In this document: positions 32,707 through 42,944 of the stretch, in pieces | How positions within the stretch are numbered: position 1 is the stretch's first letter | Layout: every line of letters begins with the position of its first letter | NCBI GenBank assembly: GCA_003313425.1 | Contig: NHZP01000003.1 | Span: 1,736,001 to 1,800,000, forward strand | Origin: Pseudopyrenochaeta lycopersici | Taxonomy: Eukaryota; Ascomycota; Dothideomycetes; Pleosporales; Pseudopyrenochaetaceae | Direction of reading: 5' to 3' | Length of the DNA stretch: 64,000 bases | The notes under the pieces: generated by a model | What the model was told of the DNA's origin: nothing | The model's input: only the letters and a program-made list of their open reading frames with translations | The model's database searches: none | Program-made: the position numbers and the translations under genes

Positions 32707-33905
32707 TTAGGGGAAATGAATGAAGACCTTGATTTCCTCCAAATTGTTGAATCGCTCATAGTACTCCGGCACCTCTTCTATCCCAATCGATGCAGTCGCA
32801 ATGAAGTGCGGGCTCGCCTTCCCACTCGCAATCAGGTCCACGAGAGTTGGTGCATACAACTTCGGGTCGACCGGTCCGCCCTTGAAGCTCAACTGCTTCC
32901 CGAAGAACTCTGTTATAGGAAAGGTGATGTTGGGCGAAATAACTTCGCCATTTGGTGCGCCAGGTGAATTGGGCTGGGCGAGATATACTCCAACCACACC
33001 AATTCCACCACCAAATGCAGTCGCTGCGATCGCTTGCTGTATGACAATATCTTCCTGTAGTTGAAGATCCGCGTTGATGGACTCCATACCTACACAGTCA
33101 ACCGAGCGCACTACGCCACCGGATTCTTGTGCGAGGATCTGAGCAACGGGATCGGATTCGACGAAGTTGATAGGAGTAGCCCCGATAGATGCTGCACGCT
33201 CGAGTCGTGATTCAACGTGGTCTATGGAGTATACGCGAGAGGCTCCGCGGAGGACAGCAGAGTAGGCGGCTAACAACCCTACGGGGCCCGCGCCGAAGAC
33301 AGCTACCGTATCTCCTGGTTCAAAGCCTGAAAATTCGACAGCTGCCCACGCTGTAGACCAGATATCTGAAATAGTAAGGTAGTCTTGTTCCGCAGTGGTA
33401 TTTGTTGTGTTACTAGTTAAGGGGATGGGAATTAAACTGCTGTCTGCGAAAGGTACACGCGCATATTCCGCTGGTGTACAGTCAGCATATTTTTAATTGG
33501 TAAAAGATGCACACTGAAAGGATTTACCTTGAAGGCCATCAGGCAAAGCAGGTGCACCATTACCGTAATATTCACCCATTTGAGACGTCATTTGAAGATG
33601 GCCACGAGATGGTGTATCAGGGATAATGACGTAGTCACCCACTGTCAGGGTAACACAGCTGACCCTAACTCAGCAATGTAGCCCAGCGCTTCATGGCCCA
33701 TAGTCCATGGCGGCGTGCCACCAGATACTCCGCGGTATACGTGTAAGTCGGAGCCACATAAGGCAGATGTAGTAATTCGAACGATAGCATCTGTTTCGCT
33801 CAAGATAGTGGGAACAGGAAGGTTTTGTACTGTCATTTCGAAGGGTACACCGGAGTAGATAACGCCCCGCATGGTGGCATTCAGGCCCAAAGTAAGGTTT
33901 GACAT
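32707..33905 (-). pseudogene. Zinc-type alcohol dehydrogenase (MDR family), broken by a frameshift
   Basis: Coding stretches 33905-33528 and 33470-32707, separated by a 57-bp intron (GTAAAT...CCAG, CTGAC branch). The catalytic-zinc motifs are present: SALCGSDLHVYRG and TMGHEALGYIAELG. The Rossmann motif AVFGAGPVGLLAAY follows, then the C-terminal KQLSFKGGPVDPKLYAPTLV. The structural-zinc cysteine cluster is absent, as in this fungal subfamily as I know it. At about 33645-33655 the frame shifts: AELGSAV continues in one frame to a stop at 33645, while TLTVGDYVIIPDTPS continues in another. One missing base explains it; the only GT-AG pair that could remove the stop is 22 bp apart and gives the wrong frame. 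With one base restored the length would be about 380 codons, normal for the family. It is either a recent pseudogene or a sequencing error. Confidence 0.75.
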
Positions 33906-34808
33906 GGTGAACTCGGGACGAAAGAGTTGAAAATCTGGTTATTTTAATTCATATTTCCCCTCAAATGCCTCCTCTTTATACTTTCATAGTTCCAGTTTTT
34001 CATCCTCCGTTCAAAGCATCATCATTGACAAGACAGCCAAGTCGGATGAGCCCACTTTCCTTGCTCTGCAGGTGACATATAGTTGTGCTGAAAACGTCAT
34101 GAAAATGTCGAAAGCTTATACTAAATTGCGCGTTCAGTGCATGAATCGAGGACACAGCCACTGTGTAGACGCAATTCGTGTTGTATATAACAGTGGGGAA
34201 ATTAGGGACATGAACAAGCGGACACTTAGCGTTGACCATGCCTGTAACGTTCGGAGATATGTATTAGAATGTCAAGTTTTTGACTTCCGAGCAAGCAGTG
34301 TACTAGAAACAGGATGTATTAAAGACACATCTTTTCACGTATGCAAAAGGCTCTTTGGTGCCGACATCCCTCGGGAGTAATAAATTCCTGAAATGACATA
34401 GACAGTTCTACCGAGTATGTTGTGTATCCAAAACCTCTCAAATGCCCCCGTAGAAGGTCAATACCTTCCATTAAACTTCTATCAGCATAAATGATTCCCG
34501 AATGCATGTCGTACCGATAGGTCATTCCTTTATGGACGATGAAGTTGGGCGATCAACACACTAGCACGTGTAGCCGATCCGCTAGCGGGAACTAGCGCGG
34601 AGTTAATGCACCCTGCTGACAGCCGTGCGAAAGTCTTCGGCTCAAAGCAGACGTCACTACATTATTAGTCACTTCATTTTCAAGTTGCAGCATACGCAAC
34701 ACCAATAGCGGGGCAGATTAACGGTCCGATTTGGCCTTGTCAGCGGTATGCATAAAAGCCACCCCGCACGCAAAGGCTGGATCTTGGACACGATTTATTC
34801 CGGTCACG
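33906..34808. promoter_or_regulatory. Divergent intergenic region
   Basis: 903 bp between the alcohol dehydrogenase remnant (minus) and the bZIP gene (plus). Short ORFs only, including one at 34072-34380 without recognisable features. Confidence 0.4.
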
Positions 34809-35845
34809 ATGTCAGCATCTCCGACAGAAGCGACTGAAGCATCAGTAGAGCTAGGTTGGTCATCTGAACGGTTGGATCTGCGCAATGAGAAGGAGGATTG
34901 GACGGGTGTAACAAACCCCAAAGAGAGGAGGAAGTTGCAGAATCGCCTGAACCAGCGCGCTCGAAGTCAGTGACGCCTAGCATCTTGTCCAGACGTACGA
35001 ACTTCATAGACTGACGTTGCGTACCAGGAGCACGCGCTCAGAAGAATGCCTCTCAACTGGCCAAGCCACCCACTGCTACCAATATAGACAGACGCACAAG
35101 ACAAACAACATCAACCAGCGACGAGAGTCTCCAAACATCGAATCCATTGCACATCGGTCAAACCAGCGTGTCAAAGGATGGCAAACGTGACTGCATCACG
35201 GCGTCACCCCGGGTACAGGCACTAATGCGTCGTTTTGCCGAGCACGCATACACGAGTTACATGCAAGGGACTCCCGCGTTGTCGCATCTTTCCCTTCTTG
35301 TCAAGTTCAATCTTTCCAGCGCGTTAGCACAGAATGCTGAGCTTCTAGGGGTCACTTCTGAGTACTACGACTGGGATGGGATCTCACCTTTTAACAAACA
35401 AGGTCCGACACTGGGCCTTACATCCTCACAACGAATGATAGAGTGGCCACAAAATCTCCAGCCAACCCAACTGCAAAGCACGATTGAGCACCACCCGTGG
35501 GTCGATCTCTTTCCATGGCCAAAATTTCGAGACAATCTCTTGCAGGCTTTTGAACATCCCGAAATTTGTGATGAGGATGAGTTGTGTCACGACGTCTGCG
35601 AGTATGACGACCTGGATGGCCAGCCCATACTAATAGTTTGGGGCTCACCCTGGGATCCTCGTTGTTGGGAGGTTGGTACGAAGTTCTTGAGCAAATGGGC
35701 TTGGCTGCTTAGCGGATGCGGGGAAGTACTCGAAGCGACGAACTACTGGCGGCTGAAAAGAGGCGAAAAACCCTTGACTTTCAAAGATTTACAGGATGCA
35801 ATACGATCAAGCATGCCAAGAGAACTACGCCACTCGGAGATATGA
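34809..35845 (+). CDS. bZIP-type regulator with DUF3425 domain
   Basis: Two exons: 34809-34965 and 35028-35845, 324 residues. The 62-bp intron (GTCAGT donor, ACTGAC branch, CCAG acceptor, phase 1) interrupts the basic region; after joining it reads ERRKLQNRLNQRARRARAQK, the N-x7-R type basic motif of fungal bZIPs. There is no long leucine zipper after it. From about residue 115 the DUF3425 domain follows (LSLLVKFNLSSALAQNAELLG, HHPWVDLFPWPKFRDNLL, GQPILIVWGSPWDPRCWEVG, FLSKWAWLLSGC). Such proteins are nuclear regulators, often near secondary-metabolism or stress genes. It is followed 190 bp later by an aldo-keto reductase on the same strand, a plausible but untested target. Confidence 0.88.
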
Positions 35846-36034
35846 TTGGGTGTCATCTGGTTGCATCCGATATATGCACCCTGCAGAAATGACGCAATTA
35901 CCATCACAGAGCTGGAACATTTATATAACTACTTACGGCCTTCGCTCCTGTTCGACTCAAGTTCTCCTATTGACCGCACTATTATCGCTCACCACTTCAG
36001 CATACTCAACGCATTCTCACATCCTTCCGCCCCA

Positions 36035-37374
36035 ATGGATCCCTTCGCCCCTCCACCAAAGCCACAGACGGCCCTGGGTTGGCACCGTACACTTTCCCCA
36101 ACAGCAAATGTCAAAGTTTCCCCTATAGCTCTAGGCGGCATCAGCATAGGCAATTCGTGGAGCAAGTTGTTCGGGAAGAGTGAAGATCCTTTCTCTCTCT
36201 TAGATGCCTACTACGATTTAGGAGGTAACTTCATCGATACAGCGAACACATATAACTCAGAAGAGTCGGAAAAACTCATTGGCGAATGGATGGAGAAGCG
36301 TGGGGTCCGAGATCAAATGGTCATTGCGACAAAGTACGCCGCTGGGTATCGGGCGTATAATCGTGAGAAGGAGCCGCTTCAAAGCAACTTCACAGGTCCA
36401 AGCGCGAAGAGCATGCACATTTCTGTAAGAGATAGTTTGCGTAAATTGCGTACAGATTACATCGATATTCTTTATGTTCATTGGTAGGTTTCTGCGAGAA
36501 CAGTAGAACATGTGCAGGCGCTAAAGACTCGATAGGTGGGATATCTCATGCTCAGTCGAAGAAGTGATGAGGCATCTACATGCCCTCGTCATGGCTAAGC
36601 AAGTTCTTTACCTTGGTGTCTCCGACACACCAGCTTGGGTTGTTGTCAAGGCGAACGAATGTCAGTATTGCCCCCTACCTTTTCCAGCTTTCACTGACAC
36701 CCCGTTTGACAGTCGCTCGCCGCAATGGTCTCACGCCATTTTGCGTTTATCAAGGCCGATGGAACGCCGCCTTTCGCGACATGGAAGCAGAGATTATCCC
36801 CATGTGTGAAGACCAGGGTATGGCCATTGTGTCATGGGCATCGCTAGGAGGTGGCCAACTCGTCAGCGCGGAGCAAAGGAAAAAGTTGGAAAACGATCCA
36901 GATGCTGGAAAAGGATACTACAGTGCTTCGGAAGATGATATCAGGGTGTGTGACGTGCTCGAGCGGTTAGCCAAGGAGAAGAATGCTACGCTGCAAGATA
37001 TTGTAAGTATCTTCACCATTTATGCCATTGTGCCATCGTTTCAGCTGTTAACTGTCCCACAGGCTTTAGCATACCTGTTCCACCAGTCCACACACGTATT
37101 CCCAATCGTTGGTGTACAAACTATCGAACATGTCAAACTCTTACCGGCTGCCATGCGCGTTTCGCTTTCAAAAGAAGAGATTGATGAGATCCATGGCGCT
37201 GCGCCTTTCAACCCATTGTTCCCACATACTTTCCTTTTCGAAACGAAGTACAATACTCGTTTAACCGCGGCAGATCAGGTGCATTATCATATGGCTGCCT
37301 GGATTGATGCACCGCCAAAACAACCTGTAAGTTTAGCCAGTGAAATCTACGGTGGTGGAGCTGACATGTTCTAG
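36035..37374 (+). CDS. Aldo-keto reductase (aryl-alcohol dehydrogenase / NorB type)
   Basis: Four exons: 36035-36483, 36536-36660, 36713-37002 and 37063-37374, 391 residues. Introns of 52, 52 and 60 bp with donors GTAGGT, GTCAGT and GTAAGT; all phases agree. The third intron is open and divisible by three, so retention would add 20 residues. Landmarks: WHRTLSPTANVKVSPIALGG, the GGNFIDTANTYNSEESEKLIGEW block carrying catalytic Asp and Tyr, VIATKYA with the Lys, and ILYVHWWD with the His. The sequence resembles AAD14 and aflatoxin-pathway NorB/AflF reductases, which act NADPH-dependently on aromatic aldehydes or ketones; the substrate here is unknown. The full tetrad is present. No polyketide or peptide synthase lies in the window. 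Confidence 0.9.
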
Positions 37375-38750
37375 GGGTATTTACCACGTTCATAGCGGGG
37401 TTTGGATTGCGAAGTGCAGCCTGTGAATACGTTTGTGGAATGATTTCCAATAAAATCCAGTAGAGGCTCTATATAAAAGAGATTCTATTCCGATTCCATG
37501 CACACCTCATCTCAGTCTACTTTATATTCTCGCTCTCTCCGCACACCCCTTTGCACTATGTCGAGGGTACCGCCAAAACGTTTCATATCATTCACACATA
37601 AACTTCGATACCACCGCAAGCACGTTCGACCCTACGTACCATAGTGACTTTCTACGTAAGCCGCCCATGATAAGCGAGCTCTGTGTATAAGTAAAGTAGC
37701 AGATGCGCAATGCACGCAACATAAAGTTGACCAGTATCCGAGCTTCGCCTAAGACCGAAGCAGTGTGGAGCGAGGGCATCAGGGGAGGCTAGAATTGCTT
37801 CGCCCTGTAGCAACATGCATGATGCCGAATCTTATTCAGCTAATTGTGCAAGTTATTCATCCCGAGTATTGGTGGGACACTACTGCTAGGGAAACGCTTC
37901 GAGCACAATTTTCGTGGAAAAGGGGACATATCGCATAACCCTCGAGCTATGAACACAGACCGAGATAGGAACGATTGGGAGGGTCAAGCTCCATTTCCAG
38001 GTCCCTTGTCCATTTCCTCTTACCCAACACTGGGCATGTCACTGTCAGAGATGTAGCAATACGTATCTGCTGTTTCTGAAACAACCCGTCAGGCAGTAAG
38101 GTCGTTGGCCTTACCTCTCTGTGTCGTTGTAGATTGTGACCCTCACGGTTGATAAGTAGGGCTAGGGCTGAGACAAACGCTACTGTTCTGAAGGATTTCA
38201 CAGCGGGTGGGTTGTAATAAGGCAAGAGGAGTGGGATATGTTATATTTAGTGACAAGATTCGATATCGAGGTGGTTGCATTAAGTCACAAGGCAAAGAAG
38301 CATGTCACAGCTAAGGTATCTGAAGAATACAAATAGGGGAGAGTTGAAGATGGATGATGGCTTAGACCTTCATCCTGCGCGAAGTAACCGACATGAGTTC
38401 CTCGCGCTCATCTTCGCAAGAGAGATTGCGCATTGTTACAACGTACAAACTATATCCTTGCTACAGTTGAACGATGTGCGCCACTCAAGCAAAAGGACAG
38501 CCACCTTCAGTACCATCCTTCCACCGTCTTGTGACTCTTCTAAAGAAACAAATCAATGCTCAGCACGCGATCTCGCTGTGCGCTGTACCTGTTCAACGCC
38601 TCGATCCGTATCCAATGCCCGATATTATGGTAGGTTTACCCGCGACGCCGCGCTGACAAAAGAAAAATAAGCCGCCTTTGACTGGGGTTAACCCGCCTCC
38701 GTATTGAGGACGCCCAATTGATGCGATGACTGACAAAGGAAAAATGAAGC
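37375..38750. other. Convergent intergenic region
   Basis: 1.4 kb between the reductase and the phosphatase gene. ORFs are short and without motifs. Confidence 0.55.
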
Positions 38751-39557
38751 CTAGGCTAACGACTTCGCGCCGACAAGAGATGTGAGGGACTCTGGTGGCG
38801 ATGGCGGAGCGATCTCAATCTCAGGAGCGACCCAACCTTCCTGGCGGGCCATCCACATGACTAAATTGAGATCGAAGTTTTCGAAGAACACTTCATCGAG
38901 GAAGCGAGCCTTAACCCCGGCGTAGGTGTGGTACTCCTCGCGGATCAGGTCCAGGTCGAGACCGAGGATCCTCCGGAAGCAAGCGACGGTACATCCGGTG
39001 CGGTGCTTGCCCTTGTTGCAGTGGATGAGGATGGGGTGGTTGGCGCGGTCCATAATCAAGCGCAAAGCTCGTGACATTTCGCACGAGTCGACGCGGACCT
39101 CGCCCTTGTTGGCCTTGATGTGGACGTGGAAGTGCTGGATCCCAGCCTCCTTCATGAAGCCTTGATATTGGGGAGAGAGGGGTTCAGGGACGAGTGTTAG
39201 GATGCTCTTGATGTTGAGATCCTTGATGAATTCGTAATTCTTCTGCTCGGGATAGCTGCTGCGGTAGATACTGCCAGGTAGTACAGCCCCATAGTTGGTA
39301 GGAGGGATAAGGGAGTGGAGGCGCTCGTGAGCTGAGCGAACGGAGGTGGCTGGGGTAACGGTTCCTCGAGACTCTACCATACATGCAACGGAGCACTCAT
39401 GGTCATGAGGAAGGTCCTCATGTGTGGTCGAGCCGGCGTGGAAAGTAAGGCCATCGCTCACGGAGAGTCCAAGAGAGTGAACGAAATCCCTGACCTTCTC
39501 ATACATGCTCTGCTGAGCATCTTCGCCCTCGCTGGTGGGAGTATCGGTCATGTTCAT
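38751..39557 (-). CDS. Siw14/PFA-DSP-like dual-specificity phosphatase
   Basis: Single visible exon of 268 residues from the ATG at 39557, the first in frame. The conserved domain begins at PPTNYGAVLPGSIYRSSYPE. The KSILTLVPEPLSPQYQGFMKEAGI segment follows, then the active-site loop HCNKGKHRTGC (C-x5-R signature), and a C-terminal helix region (LIREEYHTYAGVKARFLDEVFFENFD). This is the plant-and-fungal atypical DSP group, whose members, including yeast Siw14, hydrolyse inositol pyrophosphates. The Cys, Arg and following Thr are intact, so it should be active. The N-terminal 90 residues are unconserved and probably disordered. An additional 5' exon cannot be excluded. Confidence 0.9.
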   Translation of the reverse strand: MNMTDTPTSEGEDAQQSMYEKVRDFVHSLGLSVSDGLTFHAGSTTHEDLPHDHECSVACMVESRGTVTPATSVRSAHERLHSLIPPTNYGAVLPGSIYRSSYPEQKNYEFIKDLNIKSILTLVPEPLSPQYQGFMKEAGIQHFHVHIKANKGEVRVDSCEMSRALRLIMDRANHPILIHCNKGKHRTGCTVACFRRILGLDLDLIREEYHTYAGVKARFLDEVFFENFDLNLVMWMARQEGWVAPEIEIAPPSPPESLTSLVGAKSLA

Positions 39558-39607
39558 GATGTTTTGAGCCAAGGGGGATTTTCAGCCTAGTGTGTAGTAT
39601 GGGTATG

Positions 39608-39871
39608 TTAAGCAGGGTAAGCCTTCTGCCCAGCTGATGATGTAACACCAGTAGGGGCGAGACCAGATTTGAAAGCAGTTGGAAAGCCGGAATTTCCACG
39701 CGTCTCCTTGAGTGGCTTATTCAGTGGTACGGGGCAATGTTGAACAGTTGGTGTCGTTAAGAGGAGTTGTCTGCTGCTCTTACGAGGGAGGGCGAATCTC
39801 GGAGTGTGGAGGAGCTGACTCTGGAAGAGGGCAACGGGGCCAAAAGCCGACGCTGGCAGCCTTTGTAACAT
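39608..39871 (-). CDS. Possible small mitochondrial protein
   Basis: 87 codons from an ATG at 39871. The N-terminus (MLQRLPASAFGPVALFQSQL, then RFALPRKSSRQLLL) is rich in Arg, Ser, Leu and Ala and lacks acidic residues, like a mitochondrial presequence. The remainder is short and ends SSAGQKAYPA. It lies 50 bp upstream of the phosphatase start on the same strand, so it might instead belong to the 5' UTR or an upstream exon of that gene. No family recognised. Confidence 0.35.
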   Translation of the reverse strand: MLQRLPASAFGPVALFQSQLLHTPRFALPRKSSRQLLLTTPTVQHCPVPLNKPLKETRGNSGFPTAFKSGLAPTGVTSSAGQKAYPA

Positions 39872-41197
39872 TGCATTAGCAAAAAAGACGCGAAAAGTAA
39901 TGAAATATTCGTGAGTTTTTAACTTTGGGTCCTTGGGTGTCCGCAAGGCGACCCAGGGATTGGCATCCGACGAGGGTTGCCAGCGAATGGGAGCACGCGA
40001 CCTTCAACGTCAAGCGTGTTGTTGCCGCGTAAAATAAAGATATAGTTTCACAGGGTGCATTGAGATGGCGATGGGCAAACTTACTTCGCGGTCACCGCCT
40101 GGTTAAAGCAGACATGTTGAAGGCTTCTTGCGGGTATACTGCAAAGAGGCGAGGTGCATTGTGGAGGGTAGCAGAGGGTTTTGAGGTGGGTGTTGTGGTG
40201 CACGCCCGAATTGTGTGTGGTTGAACGGCAGGTTATGGTAGCGACGAGTACAGACCGTGTTACGGGGGGTGGTGCGGGCCTTGTTTGACTATATGGTTGC
40301 CAATGTCGTGGATGGGAGAGGACGGGTGGTTCCAGCGTTCACTAATGAGACCCCAATCATGCACGCTTACATAACCGCCCTATGCAGTGGATCTCCAGGG
40401 TTGCCAAGTGCCATCCATACGTCACTTGCGCCAATCACCAGCGGGGCTGCAACAGCTGCAGGAACGCTGCGGAGACGTTCGGTTCAGACATAGATTGCTG
40501 ATGATCCCATTGTGAGGCTCTCGAGACTTGACGTGACGCATAAACAGCACGTGAGCCACGCTTCAATTATACAGGTGAGTAATGACTGACACAAAAGCAA
40601 GAGCCAAGTGGCTTCGCGTCAGATTGCTCCTTATTGATCACCCCGCTCAGGCAACATATGGGTGCGGAGTTAATAGAACCGTCTCAGCGCCGTCTCGGTC
40701 CCAAGTCTTTGCGAAAAATCAGCCGTTGGCCCCGTCATTGTCCCACTGAAATCCTACATTGGGCCTTGCCAGATGTCGTTAAGCATTTCGCCTGCCTGTA
40801 AAAAGCGTTGTGCTTTTGTTGTGGTGCCGACATGTTGCCGGTTTTCCTTATTCGCCACTGCGCTTGCCACTGTCTGCCAGCCTTCCTCGCTTGTTTAGCT
40901 CAAGAGCCGCTATTCCTCATTCCACTACAAAGGAAACCTGACCTCAGTCTACTTTCTCTGTCCAAAGTATTGAGCAAAACCCAGCCTGGTACGACTTGAA
41001 ATGCTCATCTCACCGCTTGCACGTGAAGACCCTAGTGATCGTCCGCTAACCGTAAGCGAGCTTCCCGTCCCCAGATTGCGTCTGTGCGTCGGTCAGTTGT
41101 GAAAGTTGATCGAACCTCGGTCACTCCACCATCAGAGAAGTTATCAGTCTAAAAACTGCCTGCTATCCTCCCTTGCTTCTTCTCCCTCTTGAGTGCA
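39872..41197. other. Intergenic / promoter region
   Basis: 1.3 kb between divergent genes. One ORF at 40257-40493 has no recognisable feature and no good ATG. The last 200 bp are pyrimidine-rich, as in fungal promoters. Confidence 0.5.
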
Positions 41198-42475
41198 ATG
41201 GAGACCCCAAGCTCCACTTCGCGCTCCCGCCGCTCCTACCCTAACCTGCACAACCTCTCCCTAGCCCCGCTCAGTGCGAACTATCCCCTCGACGCTTCGG
41301 CACCACCCTCACCTGATGAATTGATTCCCCGCACCCCGAATACCTCGTACATTGCGCAGAAATCCGCGCCAACTACACCCGGAATCCTCAGTCTGAGCCA
41401 AAGCCGCAGCAACTCGCGACATCGCCCGAGGAAGTCATATGCATACGATGGCTATGTTATCAGTGCCGACCCCACCGTACGAGATGCTGGAGATATCCCA
41501 AAGGCAAAGAGTACAAGCACATTGCATCCGGGCGTGAGCTTTGCAGACGAGCCGCGAGGTAGCGAGAAGAGACACCACACCCGCAAAGGGACGGCGCCGC
41601 TGCCGTTGAGCATGCCACTGGTCAGACATCATACCAATGAGGCAAATGATGAGTGGTTTCACCGTGCGGGCCTGGCCATTGCCGGTGAGACGAGAGATAG
41701 CAAGGGCCAAGGATGGCTAGTGAGGAAGGAGAGCTCAACAAGCTTGGTCCAAGAGAGCAATGAGTACGAGCAACACCCATCACACGACTCCCGGCACATG
41801 GCCCTGCTATCGGGCGAGCACCTCAGCGAAATCGACTTCCCCACCTTCTTCTCCCCGCGCATGTCAAGAGCCGGAAGCAGAATCACAAGTCGCGTAGGTT
41901 CCCGGGTTCATAGCGCGCGTCAGAGTCGACGTGGCAGCAGAGTAGGCAGCCGGGCGGATCTGATGATGTCTGCGGGGATGAAGCCTCAAAGCGGGCGCCA
42001 GAGCTTCGAGGAGCTCGAAGAACGCTTCCTGGAGCCTGATTTCGTCGAAGGTGACGGCGAGTCCGACGGCGATGAGGAAGAAGTCGCCCGTTTAGCACGA
42101 GAGCGTGGGTTTGGGCTTGGAGGCTGGATGGACAGACTGATTGGGTGGACGCTGTTTGATGTAGATGAGGATGGGGAGGTCAGCGAAGAGGAAGAAGAAG
42201 ACAACAGCGGTGCCTTGACGCTGGCCAACGTGACCAAGGAAGAGCTCAAGCTACGGCGAGAAGTCGAGGCGAAGAGACGCAAGCTCGAGCGTGAAGCCAT
42301 CATTGCTGCCTCGGCCCTCAAGGGGCGCGATGCTACCGATGGCAGTAGCAGGACGGATGACGAGAGCAGACCAACCACAGCCGATGCCCAGCGTCTGGCC
42401 GCCAACGAAGAAACTGGCGGGTGGCAAGATGCAGCCTGGCTTCTGAGCGTGGCATCCAAGGCCCTGCTATCATGA
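41198..42475 (+). CDS. DUF3984 domain protein
   Basis: Single-exon gene of 425 residues; the ATG at 41198 (gcaATGGAG) starts METPSSTSRSRRSYPNLHNL. Short conserved blocks identify the fungal DUF3984 family: NLSLAPLSANYPLD, the NTSYIAQKSAPTTPGILS block, and later DEWFHRAGLAIAGETRDSKGQGWLV. A run of Ser-Arg repeats (SRAGSRITSRVGSRVHSARQ) follows, then an acidic region and a GLGGWMDRLIGWTLFDVDED helix. The C-terminus has a charged coiled-coil-like stretch (LKLRREVEAKRRKLEREAI) and ends in QDAAWLLSVASKALLS. Largely disordered otherwise; function unknown. Confidence 0.85.
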   Translation: METPSSTSRSRRSYPNLHNLSLAPLSANYPLDASAPPSPDELIPRTPNTSYIAQKSAPTTPGILSLSQSRSNSRHRPRKSYAYDGYVISADPTVRDAGDIPKAKSTSTLHPGVSFADEPRGSEKRHHTRKGTAPLPLSMPLVRHHTNEANDEWFHRAGLAIAGETRDSKGQGWLVRKESSTSLVQESNEYEQHPSHDSRHMALLSGEHLSEIDFPTFFSPRMSRAGSRITSRVGSRVHSARQSRRGSRVGSRADLMMSAGMKPQSGRQSFEELEERFLEPDFVEGDGESDGDEEEVARLARERGFGLGGWMDRLIGWTLFDVDEDGEVSEEEEEDNSGALTLANVTKEELKLRREVEAKRRKLEREAIIAASALKGRDATDGSSRTDDESRPTTADAQRLAANEETGGWQDAAWLLSVASKALLS

Positions 42476-42944
42476 CAAGGGTACTATCAATAACAACCAA
42501 TGCATCCGTGCGGCCCATCCATGGATGCGGTATTGCATTCGGGCCGTGGATAATCAAGCACATATCAAGAGGGTACCAAGTCCTCCTTTTTAGAACATTC
42601 GCAAATGAAACCCTCTTCTGAGACTTTTGTGTTTTTTTTCCCCTCCGCTTGCAAGAATACTAGTGAATTGGGCAAACCAAACCTAAATTTCTAGGGTTAG
42701 TGATGTATGGATGTTTGGTGGACTCGCTGATAACAGTGAATCGATCGAGGTGGGGAGAAATTGGCAGAAAGCTGGGGTGCATGACTATTGTGACGATGGG
42801 TACTAATTGACTGGTTTGAATTAAATCCGGCTGGGTTAATCGCTTGTTCGTTGAAATGTCTGCAATGCGAGAACAAAGTTTATAGAAGAAGGCTCAATTA
42901 AGATGATAATAATTCATATGGTACAGTATAGTACATACATATAT
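42476..42944. other. Convergent 3' intergenic region
   Basis: 469 bp between the DUF3984 gene and the mannosyltransferase gene. No gene. Confidence 0.6.

Noticed and set aside
23986..37374. Complete secondary-metabolite gene cluster
   Set aside because: No polyketide, non-ribosomal peptide, terpene or other backbone enzyme is present in the window.
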